From: Danio rerio
Lineage: Eukaryota; Chordata; Actinopteri; Cypriniformes; Danionidae
NCBI RefSeq assembly: GCF_049306965.1
Contig: NC_133176.1
Location: 9,397,501-9,461,500 of the forward strand
Direction of reading: 5' to 3'
DNA: 64,000 bases
Positions 10,927-44,824 of the stretch are shown piece by piece. A program made the translations under genes and the position numbers. The notes under the pieces are model-generated. The model made no database searches. It saw only the letters and a list, made by a program, of their open reading frames with translations, and was not told where the DNA came from. Every line of letters begins with the position of its first letter. Position 1 is the first letter of the stretch.

Positions 10927-11015
10927 ATAAAACATATGCCAGAATAATTGGTGGTTCATTCCGCTGTGGTGACCCCCCCTGATAAATCAAGAACCAAGCT
11001 GAAGCATGGTGAGTG
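10927..11015 (+). mobile_element. DANA-type SINE 3' fragment
   Basis: AATTGGTGGTTCATTCCGCTGTGGTGACC followed by a degenerate 'AAATCAAGAACCAAGC' and a GAGTGAGTG tail matches the 3' end of DANA elements. The head is absent. Confidence 0.7.
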
Positions 11016-11059
11016 AGTGCTTATTTTGTTTACGCCAACTTCAAGCATTTTTGATTTGA

Positions 11060-11390
11060 TGTTATCTGGAAGTGGTCTTAGTGAGGCCATACAGGGGAGC
11101 CTCAGTATAGTGGAGGGGACGCTATACTGTCAGTGAGTGGCCAAATTCCCTCCATTGTTCCATACCCATCATGGCCTCCCAATCATGCAAATGCACCAAA
11201 TTGGTTCTCCACCTATATCTGGTGTGAGTGCACTGGAACCATTGTCCTGTGGCTGTTGTCAAATCATCCAGATGGATGCTACATACTGGTGGAGGGGAGA
11301 AACGACTCTGTGCCCCTCATGATTGTAAATGCTTTGGATGTATGCCATACATAATCAACACCATGCACAATCAATGTGCTATGTACAGTA
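11060..11390 (+). mobile_element. Decayed 5S-derived SINE body (plus strand)
   Basis: Compared with the minus-strand copy at 1.64-2.23 kb, this stretch reads as the same body in the opposite orientation: GTCCTGTGGCTGT, TGGTGGAGGGGAGA, then CCCCTCATGATTGTAAATGC and the terminal ATACATAATCA region. The 5S-like head is missing. Confidence 0.55.
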
Positions 11391-11856
11391 CATGCACATT
11401 ACTTATTTTGTCAGCTTTGTGGATGTCTATAGCGTTTTTCAGTGTGAGTGTTACACAAATATTGATATTCTTTTATCTTGCATATAATTCTGTCCCTAAT
11501 TAGTAAACGGTCCATTTGGAAAATTGACAGTCTTTCACTTTGTGTTTATCTGTAACATATGCATCAAATGTCTCCCTTGTGATCACATGAAAAACATGAC
11601 ATGGAAAATCCTTTCTGGACTCACAATATTCCTTGAATTTCTTTTTTAGTGCATCTTGTTCACTTCTGCATTAAACTGGACCGTGTTGTCAACTTTAATA
11701 TCTTCTACACCAATATGAAAAGAATTAGTACACTGTGCGCTTTCTGATTTCTCTGCCACGCCACCAGCACTGAGGTACAATTCAAAGATCTGAAGCCACG
11801 CTTCCAATTCTCTGCCAAGTTGCTTTGAAGAAAAAAAAAAACAATTTGTAGTAGTG
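11391..11856. other. No gene seen
   Basis: AT-rich spacer. Minus-strand frames at 11.65-11.92 kb have no supported identity. Confidence 0.35.
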
Positions 11857-12030
11857 CAGGGGTTTTCAAACTTGATCCTAGGGGTCTGGTGTCCTGCAAA
11901 GTTTGGTTCCAACCCCAATCAGATACGCTCTTACTATAGGTTTTCTAGAAACATCCTTGCAGGTCTGTTGCGTCAAGTTGGAGCTAAAATCTGCAGGACA
12001 CTGCCCCTACAGGACAGTGTGAGAACCCCA
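11857..12030. mobile_element. hAT-like MITE
   Basis: The terminal inverted repeats are CAGGGGTTTTCAAACTTGAT at the left, continuing GTGTCCTGCA, and at the right the complement of GGGGTTCTCACACTGTCCTG. The right half of the same element, starting at AGAAACATCC, is found at 23.87-23.95 kb beside gene 2. The duplication that made genes 1 and 2 therefore appears to break inside this element. No transposase. Confidence 0.65.
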
Positions 12031-12199
12031 TTTTTGTAATTTCCCACTTCTTTTAATGTCATGTTTTTTATGTTATTAAAGTCAATCATAAGACAACAGA
12101 CAATAAGTAACCACAAAGTTCAATGCCTTGTTCTTTTTTTACTTCACACCCTTGACAGGCAGCACATTCATTCAAAATACATGACATACATGAACTTAC

Positions 12200-12216
12200 A
12201 AACGCAGCTTTATTTA
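12200..12216 (-). promoter_or_regulatory. Candidate poly(A) signal of IFI44-like gene 1
   Basis: On the minus strand TTAAATAAAGCTGC contains AATAAA about 1.5 kb past the stop codon. The same word is kept at 24.13 kb downstream of gene 2, in otherwise similar 3' flanks. Part of the gene 1 distance is a transposon insertion. Other AATAAA words are common in this AT-rich DNA. Confidence 0.35.
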
Positions 12217-12411
12217 AAAAGGGATGATCTGACAGGCAAGGGTCAACAGGAGCAAACAGTACAAAAAAGGTAATCCAAAGAGAGTAATAAAAAAACAGAG
12301 GTTTAATCAATATCCATTAAAAAATAAACCAGGGAAACACTTATTGCACAAAAATTCAAGACCGAGTGTGAATGTGGTAGTTGTATAATGTGTGCAATCT
12401 GTGTAAATGCT

Positions 12412-13482
12412 GCAGTCACACAGTTTGAGCATGCAAAATTCTGTTATGGTGCTGCAAAAAGGGGCGTGATTAAACAAGATGGTTAGACATTTAAAAAGCA
12501 AGTGATTGGTCCATATTTTAAATGTCAGTCCAGAGAGGTCATGTTTGACCTTTAATAGGTCTCACGATGCGATTTCGCAAATCAGAATTCACCAAGCTTG
12601 AACTTTGCAATGCAGTGAACTGCAAAACTTGCCACACAAGCTTGTTTCCGGTCTCTCATGCTGTGTTCACACCAGATGGGAATGCATGGATAAATCGCGC
12701 TCTTCTTGCATAAATAGCAGCGTGAACATTTGAGTTTACTTGCTTCATTCGCACGTCAAACCCCGCTTCATTCGCGCATCAAATCCGCTTTATTAGCGCA
12801 TCAAACTCACTTCAGAACGGACACGGATTTGCTTGATGGGCAGGGTTTCTGACTCCCCGGTGACTCAAGCTTCACTCTTAGCCTTTGCTAAATGGCTATT
12901 ATGTTTATTAATAATAAAATTACAGTGTTTATGTGCTTTATGAAGCCTGAGAAACAGCGTCGATACGTTTAGGGCCGTGTCTGCGTCCACTAGATTCTTT
13001 CAGAGGTGCATCCAGCTCTGTGAGCTCATAAACTCCTCCAGAAACATAACTTGGATGATGGAGGCTTTCAGCAGTGTTTCTGACTGAGACGAGTCCAGTT
13101 TGATGGTCTGCTGTTGGTGTTGGCTGGAGGATTTCCCCTGCAACACCAACAACAGGCCCTATGTCACACAATCACATCCCCACAAGAGCAAGCTTCTGAT
13201 TGGTTAACGCGGCATGAATGTTCGCTTAAGTTCAGATTTTTGAACTCGAGCGAATCGCGCAAAACGCGTGTTAATTGCACCATTCGCACTGCGCAATTTG
13301 CATCATTTGCATCATGCTATTCACGCGTATCGCGCAGCAGGATGTCTATTTGCACGTTTGCATTGACTTAACATGTAAATCACTTGCGCTTGACGCTCTT
13401 TTCGCGTCTGGTGTGAACAGAGCATCACATTCACATGCCTATGAATGGAAGTCTATGGGGCGAAAAGTGCAGTATGACCGAG
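12412..13482. mobile_element. About 1.07-kb TIR-type insertion in the 3' flank of gene 1
   Basis: Gene 2 reads straight through from 'GGTGTAAATG' to 'TCAATGTCCAGATTG' at 24.35 kb. In gene 1 this stretch lies between the same two words, so it is an insertion here. Inside, GCTGTGTTCACACCAGA (12661) and its inverted partner TCTGGTGTGAACAGAGC (13408) look like the TIRs of a nonautonomous DNA element. Outer ends resembling 'CGGTCATACTGCACTTTTCG' hint at a second nested layer. No transposase. Confidence 0.55.
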
Positions 13483-13717
13483 GCTTCAATGTCCAGATTG
13501 ATATCAGCTATAGCAGATAATTAGAGTCTGAATAGGCTCAAAGCATGATGGGATGTGTAGTCAGGGAGAATGTCTGGTGGAGTGTACATACTGTATATGA
13601 AGTGCCCTCTAGTGAGTCTGATGGGTACTCCAGCTAAAGATAAAAGAAACTGACTGATAATTTGAACAGATAAAGAAATTGTTTAGCGTTTAAAGAATTA
13701 CAAATATTAATATTGTT

Positions 13718-21636
<7,919 letters not shown>

Positions 21637-21727
21637 TTTGTTTGTCCTCTTTGACTCTATCAGCTTGATCCTGGAACACAGTTGCCTTGCTTCTCACTTC
21701 AAACAAATGAAAGCAGACCAACACTGC

Positions 21728-21760
21728 TTTATATTTTCATAGTATAAGTTTCAGTTTCGC
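21728..21760 (-). promoter_or_regulatory. ISRE plus TATA promoter of IFI44-like gene 1
   Basis: On the minus strand GCGAAACTGAAACT (21760-21747) fits the interferon-stimulated response element GAAANNGAAAC. It is followed by AAAATATAAAG (21737-21727), a TATA box. The start codon lies about 110 bases below the ISRE, leaving a 5' UTR of roughly 70 bases. This layout predicts induction by ISGF3/IRF factors. Confidence 0.75.
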
Positions 21761-22389
21761 TCTTTTTGAGACACTGCTTCAACTGAAATTACTCCAATTA
21801 CTTAAGTTATCCAGATGTTTAGATGTTTTTGTTATCCAGATGCTTAGTCATTTTTAAGACATTTCTTCAGGTAAATGTGTCAAAAAACTTGTAAATATTA
21901 AATTAGTTATTTTGGTACTTAATAATCAATGAAAATGAGACCACAAGAAATTTAAAAATTAGCATATTTATATTGGTGCAAATTTAGAATGTTTGTAAAT
22001 CATTTCAAATGAACTTGCTGACACACTCAAAACAATCCTAAAAACAGTTTCTGCCAAACATTCAGTCATTCTGGCAGGGTGAAAGAATGTGTACTTGAGG
22101 TCAGAAACATAAAGTACTTGCATATTATCTCTAAAGCTGTTCATTCTTACTCTTCTTTTTCCTGTGTGAACTGTTATGTCTTGCTCCATAAATGATTAGA
22201 AATATTCATTTTTTTGAATGTGTAATTTCTCTCAAGCAGTGGTAATGTAACTTAACATTTACATTTCAGGATTATAAAGCCTGCTATGCCTTAAAGTATC
22301 AAGTAATATCCATGCTTTTGATTGTTGTCAGCAGGTCCACATCAGCTCACTATTGATTATCCTATCAGATGATATATGAAGTCATATAT

Positions 22390-22520
22390 ATATGTATTGC
22401 TTAAAGGGGCTAATAATATTGACCTTAAAATGTTTTTTTTTCTTTTTTTTTTCTTTTGAGAAACATTTAAAAAAGAAAATTAATTTTAAAGGGGGGTTAA
22501 TCAATCTGACTTCAACTGTA
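22390..22520 (-). mobile_element. Tdr1-like (Tc1) terminal fragment
   Basis: AAAGGGGCTAATAATATTGACC at the left and GGGGGGTTAATCAATCTGACTTCAACTGTA at the right show the Tdr1 terminus (complement of CAGTTGAAGTCAGAATTATTAGCCCC). It ends on TA and has no coding part. Confidence 0.65.
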
Positions 22521-22529
22521 CATGGCTAG

Positions 22530-22869
22530 GCTGCTATAGCCAAACCTTTGATCACTCATGCCAATGATAAACGTTGGTTTCGTTGGTTGAAAATCTTGGG
22601 CTGTGGACAATGTGAAACATGTAATATTCTCTGATTAGTCCATCCTCATGTCTTTCCCATATCTACAAGTGTTAAAGTGTAGAGAAGCCCAATACTTGTG
22701 CTAGATGGGTGCCAAGAACTACTGAACCATTCTGGGGGACCATGTGCACCCATGTGCATGTTCAAACATTGTATCCTGAAGATGGTGCCGTGTATCAGGA
22801 TAATAATGCACTAATACACACAGCAAGACTGGTGACAGAATGGTTTGATGAACATGAATGTATGCAAAA
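22530..22869 (+). mobile_element. Tc1/mariner transposase remnant
   Basis: The plus-strand frame from about 22784 reads AVYQDNNALIHTARLVTEWF, the region of the second catalytic Asp of a Tc1-like transposase. It is preceded by related words (CATGTGCATGTTCAAACATT). The remainder is lost. Confidence 0.6.
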
Positions 22870-23865
22870 TGATTAAAGTTATTGCAAGGTTAAGTGATGT
22901 TTGTGCTGTCCTAATAATTTCAAGCTCAGACTGTCTTTAAGAAATTGATATGAAGTCATTCTGATACAGAAATTTACTGTTATTAGTTTTTAAAAGGAGT
23001 TCTAGTCTGCTCTTTTGTGTTAATGTTTTACATTAATTAAATGGATTATGCTGTGGAATTTCGCCCTCTGGATAAATCAATGGCATCTACTTACATTTTT
23101 TGTAATAATTAATTATTTATTAAAGACAGTATAGTCATACAAATATAAGGTTGAGATGGTCAGATGTTTTTAAACCTTTTTTGAAACAGTCTCAAAATAA
23201 GGCTGCATTTCATTAAGAAAACATTAAAACATTGTTTCTGGTATGTTTTTAAAATTTATTTATCTAGATACAATTTTGTTAACAAAATAAGAAGATTACG
23301 TAAATACGTTTTGTAATATATAGACTATATTAACTTATTATAACACTTAATTTAATCAGCATAGTCTGTCACAATACATTTGCCTGTCCTGAAATGCAAA
23401 GTAAGCTGGATTTTTTTTTTTGCCTAGTCTTACTTTTCATTTTTTGATGAGCAAGCTAGATTGAAATACAGAAGTTGTGGTATTGGAATCCAAGGGTGCT
23501 CGTGATTATCTGAATCTTGGTGTTTTAAGTTCTTTTGTGAAACTTGGCCGTATTAACTACAGTGACTAAACTGAATGAAACTAGCAGTTCGGTAATTAAA
23601 ACTATTTTTTCAGCTGAAGAAATTACACAGAGTCAAGTCTTTTCGAAGGAGGTATACATATTTTATTTGACTTGATCTGGATTATTGTAATGCCCTTTAT
23701 TAGTTACCCATGCCTCCCTTACATGCCACCACATGTTTGTTGACAGGAATACTTATATGAGAACACATTACACTCATACTGGTTTCTCTTCATTGGCTTT
23801 CCATTTTAAAATAGAATAGAATAGAATCTCTAAAAAGATTAGCACAAATCAACTCACACTCTTTC
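22870..23865. other. Intergenic spacer, no gene seen
   Basis: AT-rich sequence between the promoter of gene 1 and the 3' flank of gene 2. No exon pattern, repeat end or RNA gene is recognisable. Confidence 0.4.
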
Positions 23866-23867
23866 AA

Positions 23868-23950
23868 GAAACATCCTTGCAGGTGTGGCGAGGCAAGTTG
23901 GAGCTAAAATCAGCAGAACACTGGCCCTACAGGACAGTATGAGAACCTCA
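23868..23950. mobile_element. Right half of the hAT-like MITE
   Basis: AGAAACATCCTTGCAGG to CAGTATGAGAACC matches 11.95-12.03 kb. Its left half is missing; similarity to the gene 1 flank starts here, marking the edge of the duplicated segment. Confidence 0.6.
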
Positions 23951-24573
23951 TTTCTAATTTCCCACTTCTAACACAATGTTATGTTTTATTTATGTTTTGT
24001 AATTGAGTCATTAGATGACAAACACAGAGTAACCATAAAGTTTAATGCCTTGTTCTTTTTTTCTTCACACCCTTGACTGGCAGCACACTCATTCAAAATA
24101 CATGCCATACATGAACTTACAAACGCAGCTTTATTTAAACAAGGATGGTCAGACAGGCTAGGGTCAACAGGAGCAAACAGTACAAAAAAAAAGGTAACCC
24201 AAAGAGAGTAATCCAAAAAAACTGGCAGAGGTTCAATCAATATCCACGAAAAGAAATAAACCAGGAAAATACTAATTGCACAGAAATACAAGACTGAGTG
24301 TGAATGTGGTGCTTACACTGTATGGTGTGTGCAGTCGGTGTAAATGTCAATGTCCAGATTGATATCAGCTATAGCAGGTAATTAAAGTCTGATTATGCAC
24401 AAAGCATGATGGGATGTGTAGTCAGGGAGAATGTCTGGTGTACATACTGTATATGAAGTGCCCTCTAGTGAGTCTGATGGGTACTCCAGCTAAAGATAAA
24501 AGAAACTGACAGATAATTTGAACAGATAAAGAAATTGTTTAGCGTTTAAAGAATTACATGTATTATTACCATT

Positions 24574-30465
<5,892 letters not shown>

Positions 30466-30546
30466 TTTGTTTTTCGTCCTTGAATCTATCAGCTTGATCC
30501 TGGAACACTGTTGCCTTGTATCTCACTTCAAACCTGACCAACCTGC

Positions 30547-30579
30547 AATAAATATACATGGAATTAGTTTCAGTTTCAC
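30547..30579 (-). promoter_or_regulatory. ISRE plus TATA-like promoter of IFI44-like gene 2
   Basis: GTGAAACTGAAACT (30579-30566, minus strand) is an ISRE matching GAAANNGAAAC and is followed by GTATATTTATT (30557-30547). Spacing to the start codon is about the same as in gene 1, and the flanking 5' UTR is similar (TGTTCCAGGATCAAGCTGAT). Confidence 0.72.
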
Positions 30580-30699
30580 TCTTATTGAGAGACTGCCTCA
30601 AAACTCTGGAATACCTCTCTCCAATTACTGACAAATAGTTCTTTATGTGGGGAAAAAGTTCTTTAGACGTTTAGCCATTTTCAGAGGTTTCTACAAATG

Positions 30700-32261
30700 T
30701 TCTTAAAAAAATAATAATTGTAAAATGAGTTATTTTGATACTTTTCCATCCCAGGGTTTAATTAATCAATTAAAATGACTCTAACAGAATAGCAAACGTC
30801 TAGTTTTAGTAAACCAAATTTAGTATTGGCTCTCAGATTTTAGTGTTTTGAAGATGAAGGATGGACTCAGGGGGTTGAAATGACTTGAGCGTGAGTGATA
30901 AATAACATAGATTTTATGCTTTACTACTTTAAGAGTATGTCCTCTGATATGCGCACATATCAGCAATCAAAAGAAACACAATATATCAAACTGTCACTGT
31001 TTCAAACAAACATTAAAGGATAATGGACATAATTAAGTTTGGTAAATATGTCAACAAAACCATAAACATTTAAAGAAACACAGGGTAATTAATGACATGT
31101 TTAAAACAGTTTCACACACTCAAGCTATTGAGCTAGTGATAGTCTCATCTCAGCCCCCTGTCATCATGTTGGTTTATAATATCAAATGCCCTTTCACCTA
31201 TTATATAGCAACAAAACATGAGCAGGAATCACACAATATCTGCTTTCTCTGTTCTCTGTTTTACATTTCAGAATTAAACTGTCTACCTTTACTGCACTTA
31301 TTCCCCTGAACTGCGTGCAGTTGCTGAGTCTCTGAATTTCAGGTGTGGTGCACCTCTATCAAGCCTAAACTTGAACCTTGGAATGCTGAGAAACTCATAA
31401 GCTATTAACTGGTCCCTATTAATGTGAGAATTAATGTGAGAACAAGTGTGTACAAGTAAAAACTAAATTAGGAGTGCTATACAGAGAGACAGAAACAAAA
31501 CAAAAACATTTAAATATGCCATGTGAGAGCATGGCTTTCTCAGAACTACAAGGAAGGGAAAATAGAAAAATAAAAAAGTGGTTATTAACACACACACGCA
31601 CACACAGAGAGAGAGAGACAAAAGTTTTAATTTATAACATTGTAAAATATACATACAAACATTTTTGTCTTTCGCTTCTATATCACAGACTAAATAGACA
31701 GTTACTCTTAAAGTTTAATAATGCCTTGCATTCAAGATGAATTGGATAACAACTTCAATATATGTATGCAGTTCAACAATAAAGATTACCTAATAAAATG
31801 GGATCGAATGGTTTTGCCAAATAGGATGTGATCCTGGATTAACATTCCTTGTTGATTATGGATTACCTTTTTAATCAACCAATCACAGCCCTCTGATGTT
31901 GTCCGTGTGTGCTGATCACATCCCCATCAGATCGTTTTGAATTTTTTTTTTTTTTTTTTTTGCCTGTAGTCCAAGCTGAAAAAAAGTAAGGTATTCCGTC
32001 TACTGTTTAACCTTGTAAAACTTATAAATAACTTTTAAAAATTACATAAAAATGTGTTTCATACCTGACATAATACTACACTGAACAGTATACAACTGGT
32101 ATGTGCAGTTTAGCTAATGTGCTAGCATTTGTGAACAAAGATGTGTGCATAGTAAACTGTGTTCAGAGAATCCATGCAGGAATACAAAGAAAATTACCTA
32201 ATTATTCTTAAAATCCTTGACATTTTGAGTGGAGCAAATTGATCTTGAATCATAAAAATCA
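30700..32261. other. Intergenic spacer, no gene seen
   Basis: The first 80 bases still match the upstream flank of gene 1. The rest is AT-rich spacer with a short CA/GA tract at 31.59-31.62 kb and a T-run at 31.94 kb. No supported gene. Confidence 0.4.
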
Positions 32262-32300
32262 TTTAAATACAGTATAAAATTACTAATGTTGATCCTGGAC

Positions 32301-32339
<39 letters not shown>

Positions 32340-32377
32340 TTCAATACAGTGTAAATTCACTAATGTTGATCCTGGAC

Positions 32378-32422
<45 letters not shown>

Positions 32423-32550
32423 TTCAATACAGTGTAAATTCACTAATGTTGATCCTGGACCATCATCATCATCATCATCATCATCATCATTGTTTAAATA
32501 CAGTGTAAGTTCACTAATGTTGATCCTGGACCATCATTATCATCATCATC

Positions 32551-32588
<38 letters not shown>

Positions 32589-32964
32589 TTAAATACAATG
32601 TAAATTCACTAATGTTGATCCTGGACCATCATCATCATCATCATCATTGTTTAAATACAGTGTAAATTCACTAATGTTGATCCTGGACCATCATCATCAT
32701 CATCATCATCATTTAAATACAGTGTAAATTCACTAATGTTGATCCTGGACCATCATCATCATCATCATCATCATCATTTAAATACAGTGTAAATTCACTA
32801 ATGTTGATCCTGGACCATCATCATCATCATCATTGTTTAAATACAGTGTAAATTCACTAATGTTGATCCTGGACCATCATCATCATCATCATCATCATCA
32901 TCATTGTTTAAATACAGTGTAAGTTCACTAATGTTGATCCTGGACCATCATCATCATCATCATC

Positions 32965-32999
<35 letters not shown>

Positions 33000-33707
33000 T
33001 TAAATACAATGTAAATTCACTAATGTTGATCCTGGACCATCATCATCATCATCATCATTGTTTAAATACAGTGTAAATTCACTAATGTTGATCCTGGACC
33101 ATCATCATCATCATCATCATCATTTAAATACAGTGTAAATTCACTAATGTTGATCCTGGACCATCATCATCATCATCATCATCATCATCATTTAAATACA
33201 GTGTAAATTCACTAATGTTGATCCTGGACCATCATCATCATCATCATCATCATTTAAATACAGTGTAAATTCACTAATGTTGATCCTGGACCATCATCAT
33301 CATCATCATTGTTTAAATACAGTGTAAATTCACTAATGTTGATCCTGGACCATCATCATCATCATCACCAACATTGTTTAAATACAGTGTAAATTCACTA
33401 ATGTTGATCCTGGATCATCATCATCATCATCATCATCATTGTTTAAATACAGTGTAAATTCACTAATGTTGATCCTGGACCATCATCATCATCACCAACA
33501 TTGTTTAAATACAGTGTAAATTCACTAATGTTGATCCTGGACGATCATCATCATCATCATTATCATCTTCATCATCATTTAAATACAGTGTAAATTCACT
33601 AATGTTGATACTGGACCATCATTCATCAACATTTGAATACATTGTAAATTCAGTAATGTTGATCCTGGACCATCATCACCATCATCATCATTTAAATACA
33701 GTGTAAA
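32262..33707. repeat. ATC-rich compound minisatellite with higher-order repeats
   Basis: About 21 units of 55-95 bp each read TTTAAATACAGTGTAAATTC, then ACTAATGTTGATCCTGGACC, then a variable (ATC)n run of 4-16 units. Longer blocks repeat: a unit with GTAAGTTC, then one with an internal CTTC, then one with ACAATGTAAATTC occurs at about 32.44 kb and again at about 32.86 kb, a higher-order period of roughly 415-480 bp. It lies between the promoter of gene 2 and the 3' end of gene 3. Confidence 0.95.
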
Positions 33708-34118
33708 GTGAAATCACAAGATTTCTTGATAAATTTAATAAAACACATTGAACTTGCTGAATACTTCTATGTGTTTTATTTTTTTATTTTTATTTTTTTA
33801 TGCTTGCCTGTTGTCTTAATAAGGAAGCTTGTATTTTGTACCAGGGCATTTATAGTTGTATTGTTTATCTTCAAAAAAAAAAATCTGTCTGCATCAATGC
33901 GTTTTTAGTATCAAAAACCCATTCTGGTTCGTTCACGTGTCCTCTATTCTTGCGGTCTTGAGTATTGAAATATCATATATATTGAAAATATATTGAAATT
34001 TTTTTAGCTTTGAAACCGTTTGTATGTACACGTGAATGATAAAACACAATACTCTGCTGAGTCATAGACTGTTATCCTTCAAAAAATAATTTAATTCAAT
34101 TAGTTACACATGTGTTAC

Positions 34119-42231
<8,113 letters not shown>

Positions 42232-42325
42232 TTTGTTTTTCCCCTCTTGAATCTATCAGCTTGATCCCACACAGTTGGCTTGAATCACTGCAAGCAAATG
42301 TAACAAGGTGTACACTAGAAGCAGG

Positions 42326-42362
42326 TTATATACAGTATATGTTTGGTTGGTTTTACTTTCAC
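42326..42362 (-). promoter_or_regulatory. ISRE-like plus TATA promoter of IFI44-like gene 3
   Basis: GTGAAAGTAAAACC (42362-42349, minus strand) differs from the ISRE consensus GAAANNGAAAC at one base. The TATA box TATATAA is at 42332-42326. The start codon is about 95 bases below the TATA box. Confidence 0.62.
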
Positions 42363-42381
42363 TTAACGAGAGGCCCCTCCA

Positions 42382-42556
<175 letters not shown>

Positions 42557-43020
42557 TACTTTAAATAGAAACTGAACGTATTTTAACAGCTGTCTTTACG
42601 TTGCAATCATGCCCCTCCATTCATGGAAGTAAATGTACTCACAACAGTTTACTATATCTGTTATGTTATGTTAGAAAAAGAGAAAAAGTGTACTTAGTGT
42701 GATGCACATATGCAAAGATGATGGTTCTGTATATTAATGCCAACTTTTTTATTGTGGATGTAAATATTAAAAAAAAAAAAAGATTTTTTGCTTAAAGTAT
42801 TCCCCAATATTTATTAAAAGTGTTACAATAGCTTCTTAAATAAACCCCTCTCCAACACCAACTAGCAAAAATAAATAACATTTATAATTTTTTTAGCACC
42901 AACTCATTGACCATCACAATTGCAAGTTTGCTAAATTTGGAAGAATAGTCCTAGGTTCAGATAATCATTTCATGGCATTCAAGCCATTATAAGGAACTAA
43001 CTGTAAATTATGAAGATAAC

Positions 43021-43318
43021 AATTCATTCATTTGTTTTCTTTTCAGCTTAGTCCCTTTATTAATCTGGGGCGGCCACAGCAGAATGAACCACCAACTTAT
43101 CAAGCATATGTTTTAGGTAGCAGATGCCCTTCCAGCCACAACTCATCACTGGGAAACACCCATACACACTCATTACAAACGAGAAACCTGAAAGAGACTC
43201 ACGCCAACACAGGGAGAACATGCAAACTCCGCACAGAAATGCCAACTGACCCAGCTGAGGCTCGAACCAGCAACCTTCTTGCTGTGAGGTGATCACACTG
43301 TGCTGCCGTGGCACCCTG
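43021..43318 (-). mobile_element. DANA-type SINE, near full length
   Basis: From TTCATTCATTTGTTTTC through GGCCACAGCAGAATGAACC and GGGAGAACATGCAAACTCC, to the tRNA-like head (complement GCCACGGCAGCACAGTGTGATCAC). Confidence 0.88.
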
Positions 43319-43384
43319 GAGATGACTAAATAATGATATTTTAGACACAAGTAGCACATTTATTTGATTATTTATTTGACACAT

Positions 43385-43542
43385 TTTTAGGGATTATTAT
43401 TCACACTGAACTGAGCTGAACAACTTAAACCCTGAAAACTGAACCACACTGTTTCAATTTACTATGATCTTCTATGTGAAGCTGCTTTGACACAATTTAC
43501 ATTGTAAAAGCGCTATACAAATAAAATTTTATTGAATGGAAT
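43385..43542 (+). mobile_element. L2-type LINE 3' tail
   Basis: GTGAAGCTGCTTTGACACAA, CATTGTAAAAGCGCTATACA and AATAAAATTTTATTGAATGG form the typical 3' end of fish L2 elements. No ORF remains. Confidence 0.75.
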
Positions 43543-43737
43543 TTAAAATGGTTATTGCTGATCAAACTGATTTGTGTTGTGCTTCCAGGTTATTTGAATA
43601 ATTTTGCAACCCAGACCCAGTCTGGCAAGCAATGTTCTATCAACATAAATTGACCACGACATCAATTGTTTCAGTTTCTTTGTTTTGTCCTTCTCTGTCT
43701 CAATGTTGATTGATTTTAAATAATAACACTCATTCAT

Positions 43738-44092
43738 TCGGCGATGCAGTGGCGCAGTAGGTAGTGCTGTCACCTCACAGCAAGAAAATCGCTGGTTCGA
43801 GCCTCGGCTGGGAGGAGTTTGCATGTTCTCCCTGCATTCACGTGTGTTTCCTCCGATTGCTCCGTTTCTCCCTCAGTCCAAAGACATGCGGTACAGGTGA
43901 ATGGGGTAAGCTGAAATTGTCCATAGTGTACAAGTGTGAATGAGTGTGTGTGGGTGTTTCCCAGAGATGGGTTGCAACTGGAAGGGCATCTGCTGAGTAA
44001 AAATGTGCTGAATAAGTTGGTGGTTCATTCCGCTGTGGCGACCCTGGATTAATAAAGGGACTAAAAAAGTAATGAATGAATGACTCATTCGT
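43738..44092 (+). mobile_element. DANA-type SINE, full length
   Basis: Head GGCGATGCAGTGGCGCAGTA, B-box GCTGGTTCGAGCCTCGGC, 3' part GGTTCATTCCGCTGTGGCGACC, tail AATGAATGAATG. It is followed at once by an inverted SINE. Confidence 0.92.
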
Positions 44093-44610
44093 TCATTCAT
44101 TTTTCTTCAGCTTAGTCTCTTTATTCGTCAGGGGTCACCACAGCAGAATGAACCGCCAACTTATCAAGCAATGATAAGTTTTAAACAGCAGACGCCCTTC
44201 CTGCTGCAACCCAGTACTGGGAAACATCCATAAACACTCATTCACACTCGTACACTATGGACAATTTAGTTTATTCAATTCACCTAGAGCAATGGTGCTC
44301 AACCCTGTTCCTGGAGATCGACCTTCCCGCAAAGTTCAGCTCCAACCCTGATCAAACACACCTGAACCAATTAATTAGGACCTGAACAGCACTTGATAAT
44401 AACAGGCAGGTGTATTTGATATGGGTTGCAACTGAAATCTGCAGGGAGGTCGATCTCTAGGAACAGGGTTGTTCACACCTGACCTTGAGCATATGTCTTT
44501 GGACTTGTGTGGGAAACCAAAGCACCCAGAGGAAACCCAACACGGGGAGAACATGGAAACTGCGACAGTGCAAATCACTGAGCCACCGTGTCAGTCCCAT
44601 AATAGCACTC
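44093..44610 (-). mobile_element. DANA-type SINE split by a hAT-like MITE
   Basis: The 3' part (44093-44290) and 5' part (44483-44610) are one SINE, separated by the element at 44291-44482. Together with the preceding plus-strand SINE it forms a head-to-head inverted pair joined at their GAATGAATGA tails. Confidence 0.85.
44291..44482. mobile_element. hAT-like MITE (192 bp) inside the SINE
   Basis: The TIRs ATGGTGCTCAACCCTGTTCC and (complement of right) AGGTGTGAACAACCCTGTTCC extend through GAGATCGACC on both sides. The 8-bp flanks are CCTAGAGC (44283-44290) and CCTTGAGC (44483-44490). Confidence 0.75.
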
Positions 44611-44824
44611 ATTTCCAGGAAATAGAAAGTGAAAGAAACATTACTTGCTTCCAAAGCACCTTCAAACAGAAAACATCACTGGCAATCATTAATTCTGCCA
44701 GGCAACACAAAATGTGTTCTTTGCACAGGGTGTGTTTAATTAGATATATTAACAAGAAAGACATTCAGAACAATGGGTATTGGAAGCAATGGTTAGCAAT
44801 GGATAAGTGAAGTTTACTTATAAC

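Noticed and set aside
32262-33707. CRISPR-like array
   Set aside because: Unit lengths vary with (ATC)n number, the 'spacers' are themselves ATC repeats, and the genome is eukaryotic. It is a minisatellite.
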